Assembly: GCF_001702265.1 (NCBI RefSeq)
Contig: NZ_MAUE01000041.1
Coordinates: 124,001-188,000, forward strand
Reading direction: 5' to 3'
Length of the DNA stretch: 64,000 bases
Source of the DNA: Pseudomonas aylmerensis
Lineage (GTDB): Bacteria; Pseudomonadota; Gammaproteobacteria; Pseudomonadales; Pseudomonadaceae
Shown here one piece after another: positions 42,377-49,905 of the stretch; within the stretch, counting starts at the first letter, position 1; every line of letters starts with the position of its first letter. The translations under genes and the position numbers were made by a program. The notes beneath the pieces were generated by a model. The model searched no databases. It had not been told where the DNA came from and saw only the letters and a program-made list of their open reading frames with translations.

Positions 42377-43308
42377 GCAAACACCCGTTGAACGACCCGG
42401 TGGCCGAAGAGGCCATCGGCTGGCTGGTGCAAATCCAGTCCGGCGACTTCAGCCCTGCGCAGCAACAAGCGCTGGATGAATGGCGCAGTACCTCGGCCCA
42501 CCATCGCCAGGTGTACGCGCAACTGATCGCCGGCCTCGACCAACTCAAGGCCTCGCCGTGGCGTGGACGCTCCAGCGCGCAGCTGTTGCGCAGCCTGGAG
42601 CAGCCGAGCAGCCGGCGTTCGTTCCTGCGTACCAGCCTGTGTGCGGTGGGCCTGGCGGCGGGCGCGGGCTGGGTCTCGCGTTTCGACGACGCGGGGCAGT
42701 CCTATGCCACGGGTACCGCCGAGCGTCGCACCTGGCAACTGGCGGATGGCAGCACACTCAAGTTGAATGCGCGCAGCCAGGTGCTCGCCACGCTGAAGGG
42801 GGAGCCGCGCAGCCTCGAGCTGCGCGCCGGGGAAATGCTGGTGAATGTGCTGCGCCCGCTGCAGGTCGACACCCGCGCCGGCCGCATCAGCGCCAGCACT
42901 GGCCGCCTGATGCTGAGCGAGCAGGGCGCTGCGATACGCCTGGTGACCCTGGATGCCGACGCGGTGTTGCACTTCGAAGGCGGCACGCAGCAGCGCGTGG
43001 CGATGCACCAGAGCACGCTGTTCGATCACCAGCGCATCCTCACCCAGGTGCCCATGGCCGCCACCGATACCGCCTGGCTTGACGGCTGGCTGGTGGTGCG
43101 CAACCAGACCCTGGCCAGCGTGGTCGACGCAATTCGCCCGTATCGCAACGGCATCGTGCGCCTGGACGCCGCTGTAGCCGGTCTGCGCGTGACCGGACGC
43201 TTTCCCCTGGACGATGCGCGGCAGACCCTCGAGGCCCTCGAGCAGAGCTTGCCGATCAAGGTGCGGCAATGGGGTGGGGTGGTTGTGTTGATTGGCGCGC
43301 GGGCCTGA
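42373..43308 (+). CDS. FecR-like anti-sigma factor / signal transducer
   Basis: A 311-residue inner-membrane regulator. The N-terminal cytoplasmic domain (AIGWLVQIQSGDFSPAQQQA) binds the sigma factor, one helix (about 83-98, LCAVGLAAGAGWV) crosses the membrane, and the periplasmic FecR domain (RRTWQLADGSTLKLNARSQV) would contact an STN receptor. It probably starts with GTG in the GTGAGTGAGC overlap with fecI. The partner receptor is not adjacent; the STN receptor at 34170-36863 is the nearest candidate. Confidence 0.87.
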   Translation: MSKHPLNDPVAEEAIGWLVQIQSGDFSPAQQQALDEWRSTSAHHRQVYAQLIAGLDQLKASPWRGRSSAQLLRSLEQPSSRRSFLRTSLCAVGLAAGAGWVSRFDDAGQSYATGTAERRTWQLADGSTLKLNARSQVLATLKGEPRSLELRAGEMLVNVLRPLQVDTRAGRISASTGRLMLSEQGAAIRLVTLDADAVLHFEGGTQQRVAMHQSTLFDHQRILTQVPMAATDTAWLDGWLVVRNQTLASVVDAIRPYRNGIVRLDAAVAGLRVTGRFPLDDARQTLEALEQSLPIKVRQWGGVVVLIGARA

Positions 43309-43370
43309 TTGGCGGTTGATGCTCGTGCTGAATGTCTTTACGATCACGCCCTTTTCAAGGGATTGAAAGC

Positions 43371-43772
43371 ATGCTTGCCAAACACATTCGCGCGTTCTCG
43401 ATGCTGGGCTTCAGCCTGGCGCTGGCCGGCTGTATTCATTACGAGCACCAGAGCGCAGAAGGAAAACCTGCGGACCAGGTTGCGGTCATCCAGCAGTTCG
43501 ACAAACACCTGACGATCACCCGTATTGATAACAACGGGACGCTGTTCTGGCTGGGTCGTCAGAACGAATACCGCCTCGGCGCCGGCACCCACACCCTGCA
43601 AGCTACCTGGTCGATTGGGGAGGGCCGAACCGCGCCCCTCGCAACCACGGTGAGCCTGGTCGGTGGCCGAACCTATGGGCTGTATGGCGAGGCGTCGAAG
43701 GGCCGCTGGAGCTATGACATTCGTGATGTCGAGACGGGGCAGAGCGCGACAGTCAAAGCCCCATCGAACTAA
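43371..43772 (+). CDS. small lipoprotein, 133 aa
   Basis: A signal peptide with lipobox LALAGC at residues 16-21 (start MLAKHIRAFSMLGFSLALAG) predicts a lipoprotein. The mature part looks like a small beta-sandwich (FDKHLTITRIDNNGTLFWLG; THTLQATWSI; GGRTYGLYGEAS). I do not recognise the family. The start at 43371 is chosen because it places the signal peptide correctly; the frame is open 13 codons further up. It faces a convergent membrane-protein gene. Confidence 0.65.
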   Translation: MLAKHIRAFSMLGFSLALAGCIHYEHQSAEGKPADQVAVIQQFDKHLTITRIDNNGTLFWLGRQNEYRLGAGTHTLQATWSIGEGRTAPLATTVSLVGGRTYGLYGEASKGRWSYDIRDVETGQSATVKAPSN

Positions 43773-43781
43773 GCACCTGCT

Positions 43782-44060
43782 TCACGGCAACGGGTTGGCC
43801 ACCGGCGCCGGCTGTTTGCGAAAACGCGACGTGCGCACGTACCGAGCCAGCATCCACAGACCGGCGGCAATCGTGGTCAATATCGCACTGGCAAGTAAAT
43901 AGCCGAGCACGCGGCCAATTTGATAAGGGGTCAGGAAGCCCGCCAGCAAGATCATCCCCGCATCGAACAGCGGCTTGAGAGTGAGCAGGGATGCGAGGAT
44001 GGACGCGGCGTAAATCGGCAGGGAGACTACCAGGCGCAGCGCGCCAGACAGGTTGTTCAT
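43782..44060 (-). CDS. small membrane protein, 92 aa
   Basis: A 92-residue protein with two to three hydrophobic helices (RLVVSLPIYAASILASLLTL; FDAGMILLAGFLTPYQIG; VLGYLLASAILTTIAAGLWM) and a basic tail. GGAAG lies nine bases before the ATG at 44060; in-frame sequence upstream has no membrane-protein character. The function is unknown. Confidence 0.55.
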   Translation of the reverse strand: MNNLSGALRLVVSLPIYAASILASLLTLKPLFDAGMILLAGFLTPYQIGRVLGYLLASAILTTIAAGLWMLARYVRTSRFRKQPAPVANPLP

Positions 44061-44276
44061 GCGTGATGTCTTCCATGAGGTGTTGAACGAAGGCCGCATG
44101 TTACGGCTTTTTCGCGTTCGGTTCATGCAAGCGTCACAGGTCATGCGGCTTCAATATGCATAATAATCATATTTATTATTGCTGAATATGCGATTGATGA
44201 ATTGTTCGCACAGGCCTAGGGTAGTGATCACGGGCCGCCGCTGTGGAATGGCCACCGACCTGCCAAGGATTCTGCC

Positions 44277-44669
44277 ATGCCTTTAGTTCGAATCGACCTC
44301 GCCGCCGACACTACCGAAGCAACCGCTGCCGCCATTGGCGACGTGGTGTACGCGGCGATGACCAGCGTTGCGAATGTGCCCGAGCACGACAAATTCCAGA
44401 TCATCAATCGGCATGCCCGCGATGAACTGGTGTATCCCGCCGCTGGCTACTTGGGCGTGACTTACACCCCCAGCATCGTGTTTATCCAGGTCACCTGGAA
44501 TGCCGGGCGCAGCGTGGCGGTGAAAAAGGCCTTCTATCAATTCATCGCAGAAGGCATTCACGCCAAGACCGGGCTGCGCAAGGAGGATGTGTGGATCAGC
44601 CTGGTGGACGTGAAGCGCGAGGACTGGTCGTTCGGCAACGGTGAAATGCAGTACGCGCCGACCGAATAA
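44277..44669 (+). CDS. tautomerase-superfamily protein
   Basis: A 130-residue protein of the tautomerase superfamily. The initiating Met is followed by proline (MPLVRIDL), which becomes the catalytic N-terminal Pro1 after Met removal. The beta-alpha-beta repeat is doubled, as in the malonate semialdehyde decarboxylase-like class (TPSIVFIQVTWNAGRSVAVK; EDVWISLVDVKREDWSFGNG). It may act on an alpha-keto acid or halogenated acid. A strong terminator follows directly. Confidence 0.82.
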   Translation: MPLVRIDLAADTTEATAAAIGDVVYAAMTSVANVPEHDKFQIINRHARDELVYPAAGYLGVTYTPSIVFIQVTWNAGRSVAVKKAFYQFIAEGIHAKTGLRKEDVWISLVDVKREDWSFGNGEMQYAPTE

Positions 44670-44674
44670 GCAAA

Positions 44675-44709
44675 AACCGGCGACTCATCCAAGAGTCGCC
44701 GGTTTTTTT
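44675..44709 (+). terminator. rho-independent terminator after tautomerase gene
   Basis: AACCGGCGACTC and GAGTCGCCGGTT form a 12-bp perfect stem with loop ATCCAA, followed by seven T (44703-44709). An A5 run on the left side lets it work in part for the convergent cysteine hydrolase gene too. Confidence 0.9.
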
Positions 44710-45314
44710 CATGGGGCCGTCAGCGCCTGCAGAAACTGCGTGTGTTTCAGCGTCTGCGAAAACATCGGCAGTGTGAAGTTTTCCGCCGCCTGCTGTTGTT
44801 CCTCGGTAAACGTCGCCGTGCAGTCGGTCAGGGTGACAACGTTGTAGCCTTTCTCATACCCCGAGCGCACCGTGCCCTCGACGCAGCAGTTGGTGAGGAA
44901 ACCCGCCACCACCAGCGTCTGGATGCCATTGTTGCGCAACACCAGGTCCAGGCCCGTGGTGGCAAAGCCATCCAGCCCGCGCTTGCCTTCGACGACGATA
45001 TCGCTGCTGCCCTGGGACAGCGTCGCAGTGATCTCGGCGCCCCAGGTGCCCGCACTGAAGGCGTTGCCGTCGGCCACGCCCTTGAGAATCCCATAGTCGC
45101 GCGTGGTCAGTTCGGGGTACCCCGCGGCGAAGCTGATCGGCAAATGCACGATCTTCACCCCGAGCTTGCGGGCTTGCTGCACCGTGGTGGCGGTATTGGC
45201 GAGCATGTCGGTGGCGTGCATGACGTCTTTGACAGCGTCATGGAACACGCCACCCTGGGTAGTGAAATCGTTCTGGAATTCGATCAACACAAGCGCGGTG
45301 GTGTGCGGGTTCAT
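44709..45314 (-). CDS. isochorismatase-family cysteine hydrolase
   Basis: A 201-residue hydrolase. The nucleophile cysteine is in GFLTNCCVEGTVRSGYEKGY (the second Cys of the pair by family pattern) and the lysine in VVEGKRGLDGF. The N-terminal motif is LIEFQNDF, with Glu where the family usually has the catalytic Asp; this variant occurs in a recognisable subgroup, so the enzyme need not be inactive. Substrates of the family include isochorismate, nicotinamide and amides. It ends in the shared terminator. Confidence 0.85.
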   Translation of the reverse strand: MNPHTTALVLIEFQNDFTTQGGVFHDAVKDVMHATDMLANTATTVQQARKLGVKIVHLPISFAAGYPELTTRDYGILKGVADGNAFSAGTWGAEITATLSQGSSDIVVEGKRGLDGFATTGLDLVLRNNGIQTLVVAGFLTNCCVEGTVRSGYEKGYNVVTLTDCTATFTEEQQQAAENFTLPMFSQTLKHTQFLQALTAP

Positions 45315-45493
45315 GCGGATTCTCCGAGAGGCGGGCGGTGGGCTTTTAATCGTAGATCAAGTGCGGCCCGGAGGCTGGATTTGTTTGACTGCAGTGCGCG
45401 TCTCGCCGTTCGTCCATTGCCCGGCACTCTCGTGCACCCGCTGCCTCTCATGTTTAAGCCCGGATTCCCCGCGCGCCAGACTGGAGAGACAGC

Positions 45494-45691
45494 ATGCACA
45501 TTGACGAAAAAGCGCCGGGCAACCAATCCCAACAGGTGGTAACGCGCACCACTGACAACGAAACCGGCCCGGACCCGAAGCGCACGGAAGGGGAGATCCC
45601 GCTGCCGCCGGAAGACGGTGCGCCGCTTGAAGAAGACATGTCGGACGTGGACGCCGCCGATTCGGTCGCGAGTGAACACCCGGATGCCTGA
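45494..45691 (+). CDS. small acidic hypothetical protein, 65 aa
   Basis: A short, very acidic and Pro-rich protein (IPLPPEDGAPLEEDMSDVDA) that looks disordered. GGAGAG stands a few bases before the ATG, which supports it. No family function is known. It is convergent to the next gene. Confidence 0.6.
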   Translation: MHIDEKAPGNQSQQVVTRTTDNETGPDPKRTEGEIPLPPEDGAPLEEDMSDVDAADSVASEHPDA

Positions 45692-45705
45692 CGACGGCAC
45701 CTCCG

Positions 45706-45987
45706 TCAGTCGTCCACGGTGAACGTCACCCAGCCAGGGCCGTCCGTGGTTCGTTCGATCTCGACGATCACCCCGCCTACGGATGAGCCATCGGGCAGGT
45801 TGACCGCGACAAAATTCGGGTGCCCAGGCCATTGAAGGGGCCGGTCGAAGTTCAGGCGCGCGATTGTCGGCTTGCCGCTGCTGGTCAGTTGGATTTCCAC
45901 CGACTCATTGAGGTGTTCATCTGAAGCGGTGCCCAGATGACGAGAGGCCGTGATGACACTGGCGGTACCCTGGTAATCGTAAGACAT
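45706..45987 (-). CDS. small hypothetical protein, 93 aa
   Basis: A 93-residue soluble protein rich in beta strands (VEIQLTSSGKPTIARLNFDR; FVAVNLPDGSSVGGVIVEIE) that may form a small barrel. AAAGG lies about eight bases before the ATG at 45987; the frame above it is open but not protein-like. No function is recognised. Confidence 0.55.
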   Translation of the reverse strand: MSYDYQGTASVITASRHLGTASDEHLNESVEIQLTSSGKPTIARLNFDRPLQWPGHPNFVAVNLPDGSSVGGVIVEIERTTDGPGWVTFTVDD

Positions 45988-46140
45988 GGACTGACCTTTT
46001 GTGAGTGGGCGTGGACGCGACGCGCTGAAATTCTGCTGCGCGCGCTGCTCTAGTGAATAGAGCCCGTGCGCCAACGCATCGTTCAATCGACATCACACAA
46101 AGGCCGAGGCGCTGCGCACGCCTGCAATCAACCGCGGCGG

Positions 46141-47163
46141 TCACAAGGCGCCGGGCAGGTTTTCCTCGATGATGATTTTCATCGCCAGTGGCAGCAGGGG
46201 CGGCGTGTCGATCATGCCGTGGGCGTGCAGCAGATAGTCGATGCTGGCCTGCACCTGACCTTCCGGGTCCTGATCGAGTACCAGTGACATCACGCCCTGG
46301 CGCAGCAGCGCGGCGTGCTGGGGGGTGGCCTCATGGCCGATCCATACCGGATCGACCTGCCTGTGCGCCAACGCCGCGTAGATCCCCTGCGAACCGCTGC
46401 CGGTGTCATACAGCCCTGCCAAGGGCCCGGCGGCGAGGCACTGCGCGACAGCCGCGCGGGTCAGTTCATCGTCATCAAAGCACTCGACCGGGCCGACAAT
46501 GCGCGTAGCCGGTGCGCGCTGCGTCATTACGTCGATGAAGCCTCTGGCGCGCTCCTGATGAGCACTGTAGGCGAGCGAATTGACCGTCAGCAGCACAGCG
46601 CCGGGGCGTTGGCCGATCCATTCGCTCATCAAGCGCCCGGCACTGCGCCCGGCGGCGTGATTGTCGATGCCGACATACACCGCGCCCTCGACCGTGCTGA
46701 GGTTGGTGGTCAGCAAGACGGTGGGCGTGCCGTTCTGCACGATGGTGTTCAGCGCCTGGTGCACGTCCGGCGTGTCGGGCGCGACGACGATCATGCCATG
46801 GCGCCGCGAACGCGGTTTGCGCAGGGCGTCGAGCAGTTGGCCGGGGGCGTTTTCCGGCCAGCGCTGGCGGCGCAACGTGAGGTCCGAGCGCAGGCGTTGT
46901 GCCTGGCGCTCGAACGCCGCGTCCAGGCGCTTGAAATGGTCAGTGGCGCTGTCGGCCAACAGTACATCGACGATCATCGGGCCGGTGAACGGCGCGGGCA
47001 GGCCGCGACGCACACCCAGCGCATGCGCCATCGCCAGGACCTTGCGCCGCTTGGTGTCGGACACGCCCCCGCGATCATTGAGGACCCGGTCCACGGTGCT
47101 CAGGCTGACGCCGGCCAATTCTGCGACCTTGATCTGGCCGTGACGCTTGAGGGTGTTGCCCAT
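46141..47163 (-). CDS. LacI-family regulator of the sugar-acid oxidation operon
   Basis: A 340-residue LacI regulator. The headpiece KVAELAGVSLSTVDRVLNDR is canonical, followed by a periplasmic-binding-type effector domain (GIDNHAAGRSAGRLMSEWIG). It lies 24 bases downstream of the porin gene in the same direction and is probably the last gene of that operon, giving feedback control by a sugar or sugar acid. The effector is unknown. Confidence 0.85.
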   Translation of the reverse strand: MGNTLKRHGQIKVAELAGVSLSTVDRVLNDRGGVSDTKRRKVLAMAHALGVRRGLPAPFTGPMIVDVLLADSATDHFKRLDAAFERQAQRLRSDLTLRRQRWPENAPGQLLDALRKPRSRRHGMIVVAPDTPDVHQALNTIVQNGTPTVLLTTNLSTVEGAVYVGIDNHAAGRSAGRLMSEWIGQRPGAVLLTVNSLAYSAHQERARGFIDVMTQRAPATRIVGPVECFDDDELTRAAVAQCLAAGPLAGLYDTGSGSQGIYAALAHRQVDPVWIGHEATPQHAALLRQGVMSLVLDQDPEGQVQASIDYLLHAHGMIDTPPLLPLAMKIIIEENLPGAL

Positions 47164-47187
47164 GCTGCGTGCGTATCCTGTGGCCGG

Positions 47188-48495
47188 TTAAAACTGCGAT
47201 TGTACTTGCAGGCCCAGTACCAGGGCATTCTTGACCTGACGAACGCCGTCCGGGTCCTTCACGTACTGCAGGTTCGGCATGATGTTCAACCAGCGTGTGG
47301 CCTGGATCCCGTAGTTCAGCTCGGCAACATATTCACTGTGCTGCTCGGGCAAGTCACCGCCAGCGGCGTTTACCGCGCGGGCATTGCGCAGGTACACCGA
47401 GCTGGCGTGAACACGTGCAATGCCGGCGCCCAGCGTGTCGGTGGGACGCGCATCCCACAGGCCCTTATAGACCAGGCTGAGTTTCTGGTAGCTGTCGATC
47501 GCCGTCGTGTTGCGATCCTGGAACGTGGCGCTGGCCGTCAGGGTCAAACCGCGAGAAGTGTCGCCGTTGACCGAGGTCAGCTGCTGCTTGGCCACGACCC
47601 ACTCGCCATGCCGTGTGGCATCGGTGCGATAGGCGTTGCCACGGGTGGCCGCCGCTTGCCCGAACTGATCCTTGTACACATCCTCGGCCTGTGCGGTGCT
47701 GTGGTAATAACCCACACGGTATTCGCCGGGCAGTTGGTTGATAGTCGGGCTCCATACCAGTTCCAGCGGCGTGAAGGTGCCGGTGGTGCCGTGGGTGTTG
47801 AGCTTGAGGCCGTTGTCATTCTCCAGGTTCGACGGGTTCACGTTGAACGCGCCGACCTGTGCATACACCGTCGGGCTCAAGCGGTAGCGCAACCGTGCGG
47901 CCCACTGGCTGATCGGGCCGTTGTAGATGCTGTTCACGTAGTTGCCCGGTTGCGAGCCACAGAACGCCAGCCCCTGAAACAGGCAGTCTTCCACGGCGAA
48001 GTCATCGCTGACGGCAAACCGGCCCAGCTTGATGTTCACCGCATCGTCAAGCCAGCCCTTGCTCAACCACAGTTCGCTGAGGCGGGTCACGCTGCCACGG
48101 CCCTGGATCTCCTGGGTCGAGCCCATGCCGGCGGCGCCGGGTGCGCTGATCTTTTGATTAAGGTTATTGGCGCCGTTGCGGTTGGTCAGCCCCAGGCTAA
48201 AGGCTGCGTCCTGCCAGCCCAGCAGCTTTTGCAGGTCGATGTCGACGCCTGCGTTGAATTGGTCGGCGTAGCGGGTCGAGCGGTCTTTGTGCTGGTAACC
48301 GCCGCGTAGCAAGGTCGACGTTTCGCCGGTGTAACCCAACTTGATATCCACCCCCTGGGCCAGCCAGGCGCTGCGCAGGCCGCCCCAATCGCCGCTCATC
48401 CAGGGTGAGTCGCTGGCGAACGCATCCGCAGCGTGTGTCGCAGGTACGCCCATGGCAACGCAGGCCGCCAGGCAGCGCAGTGGAAAACGTAGCAT
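47188..48495 (-). CDS. OprB-family carbohydrate porin
   Basis: A 435-residue outer-membrane porin. The signal peptide (MLRFPLRCLAACVAMGVPAT, cleaved before ADAF) leads into SPWMSGDWGGLRSAWLAQGV, the OprB hallmark, and the chain ends in F (LQVQSQF). OprB porins admit sugars and sugar acids. It stands between the dehydrogenase complex and the LacI regulator, so it likely feeds the periplasmic dehydrogenase. It lies 54 bases after the cytochrome gene. Confidence 0.88.
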   Translation of the reverse strand: MLRFPLRCLAACVAMGVPATHAADAFASDSPWMSGDWGGLRSAWLAQGVDIKLGYTGETSTLLRGGYQHKDRSTRYADQFNAGVDIDLQKLLGWQDAAFSLGLTNRNGANNLNQKISAPGAAGMGSTQEIQGRGSVTRLSELWLSKGWLDDAVNIKLGRFAVSDDFAVEDCLFQGLAFCGSQPGNYVNSIYNGPISQWAARLRYRLSPTVYAQVGAFNVNPSNLENDNGLKLNTHGTTGTFTPLELVWSPTINQLPGEYRVGYYHSTAQAEDVYKDQFGQAAATRGNAYRTDATRHGEWVVAKQQLTSVNGDTSRGLTLTASATFQDRNTTAIDSYQKLSLVYKGLWDARPTDTLGAGIARVHASSVYLRNARAVNAAGGDLPEQHSEYVAELNYGIQATRWLNIMPNLQYVKDPDGVRQVKNALVLGLQVQSQF

Positions 48496-48549
48496 CTGAT
48501 TGTTCCTTCAAAGGCAGGGACGCGGCCTGGAGCAGGCCGCGTCACGGGT

Positions 48550-49905
48550 TCAGCGGGAGGTGCCGTCGGCGCTCAGTTGGGCTGGCAGCTTGCGGTCTTC
48601 GCGTACGGCGGCGACCTGTTTGGCGCTCACCTCGGGGGCGGTGTTGCCCCAGCTGTTGCGGATATACGAGAGCGTCGCCGCGATTTGCTGGTCCGACAAT
48701 TTCCACGCAAAGCTCGGCATCGCACCGCTGGTGGGGTTGTCGACGGTCACCGCGCCACGGCCGCCTTCGAGCACCGTGGTGATCAGGCTTTGTGGATTTT
48801 CTGCCTGGATGCCGGGGTTGCCGGCCAGGCTCGAGGCCAGTTGGTTGATGCCCTTGCCGTCGCTGCTGTGGCACGCCGAGCAGTTGGCCGAGTACACATT
48901 CGCGCCTTGCTGCATCAATGTGCCGGAGGCGTTGAGCGGCCGCGGGCTGCGGGTGTCCGAGCCAGGCAAGGTCTTGAGGTAAGCCGCGATGGCGTACAGG
49001 TCCTCGTCGCGCAGGTGCTGGGTGGAGTTGGTCACGGCTTCGGCCATCGGGCCCGACGCCACGGCCACGTGGTTGCTGCCGGTCTTGAGGTACTGCACCA
49101 GTTGCGCATCGCTCCAGCCGCCGATACCGACGTAGGGGTTGCCGGTAATTTCCGGTGCGTGCCAGCCAGCCAACTCGCCGCCTTGTAGGAACGCGCCGCC
49201 CTTGTCACCGCCGAGGAAGTTCTTTGACGTGTGACACGCGGCACAGTGGCCCAGGCCCTGTACCAGGTACGCGCCCCGGTTGACCTGCGCAGACGCCTCA
49301 GCCTGCGGTTGGAACGGTGTGTTATCAAAGAACAGCAGGTTCCAGCCCATCATCATCAGGCGGATGTTGAACGGGAATGGCAACTGGTTGGACACCACCT
49401 CGTTGTCCACCGCCGGGACGGTCTGCATGTAGGCCCAGAGGTCATGCATGTCCTGGTCGCTGACTTTTACGTAGGCGTTGTAGGGCATCGCCGGGTAGAG
49501 GTTTTCGCCATGTCGGCCTTTGCCTTCGCGCACCGCGCGGGTGAATTCCTGCTCGGTCCAGGCGCCGATACCGGTGTTCTTGTCGGAGGTGATGTTGCTG
49601 GCGAGCAACTTGCCGAACGGTGTTTCCAGCGCGTAGCCACCGGCGAACGGCTTGCCGTGATGCGGATCGGTGTGACAGGCCGCGCAGTCGCCGGCAATCG
49701 CCACGTAGCGCCCGCGCGTCACCGCCGGGTCTTCCTGTGCCTGGGTGGCAGGCGCCTTGACCCCGGCGCCGTCAGCAGATTGCTGCCCGGGTTGCGCAAT
49801 GCTGTCCGCTGCATCGGCAATGCCGAATGCACCATACAGGCCGATGGCGGAACCCAGGGACAATACGGCGGTGGCCGTCAGGGCCATGCGAAAGCGCGCA
49901 TTCAT
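48550..49905 (-). CDS. triheme cytochrome c subunit of membrane-bound dehydrogenase
   Basis: A 451-residue cytochrome with three CxxCH haem sites (CAACHTDPHHG, CAACHTSKNF, CSACHSSDG) and an N-terminal membrane segment (ALTATAVLSLGSAIGLYGAF). This is the usual electron acceptor of FAD-GMC dehydrogenases such as gluconate 2-dehydrogenase, passing electrons to ubiquinone in the inner membrane, with haems in the periplasm. ATGA overlap couples it to the flavoprotein gene. Confidence 0.92.
   Translation of the reverse strand: MNARFRMALTATAVLSLGSAIGLYGAFGIADAADSIAQPGQQSADGAGVKAPATQAQEDPAVTRGRYVAIAGDCAACHTDPHHGKPFAGGYALETPFGKLLASNITSDKNTGIGAWTEQEFTRAVREGKGRHGENLYPAMPYNAYVKVSDQDMHDLWAYMQTVPAVDNEVVSNQLPFPFNIRLMMMGWNLLFFDNTPFQPQAEASAQVNRGAYLVQGLGHCAACHTSKNFLGGDKGGAFLQGGELAGWHAPEITGNPYVGIGGWSDAQLVQYLKTGSNHVAVASGPMAEAVTNSTQHLRDEDLYAIAAYLKTLPGSDTRSPRPLNASGTLMQQGANVYSANCSACHSSDGKGINQLASSLAGNPGIQAENPQSLITTVLEGGRGAVTVDNPTSGAMPSFAWKLSDQQIAATLSYIRNSWGNTAPEVSAKQVAAVREDRKLPAQLSADGTSR

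Noticed and set aside
44150..44205. AT-rich near-palindromic stretch before the tautomerase gene as a regulator site
   Set aside because: The symmetry is imperfect (AATAAT/ATTATT only) and could be simple AT-rich promoter sequence.
46315..48309. 664-codon plus-strand frame
   Set aside because: Crosses two genes (LacI regulator and porin) on the other strand, which a real gene would not mirror.
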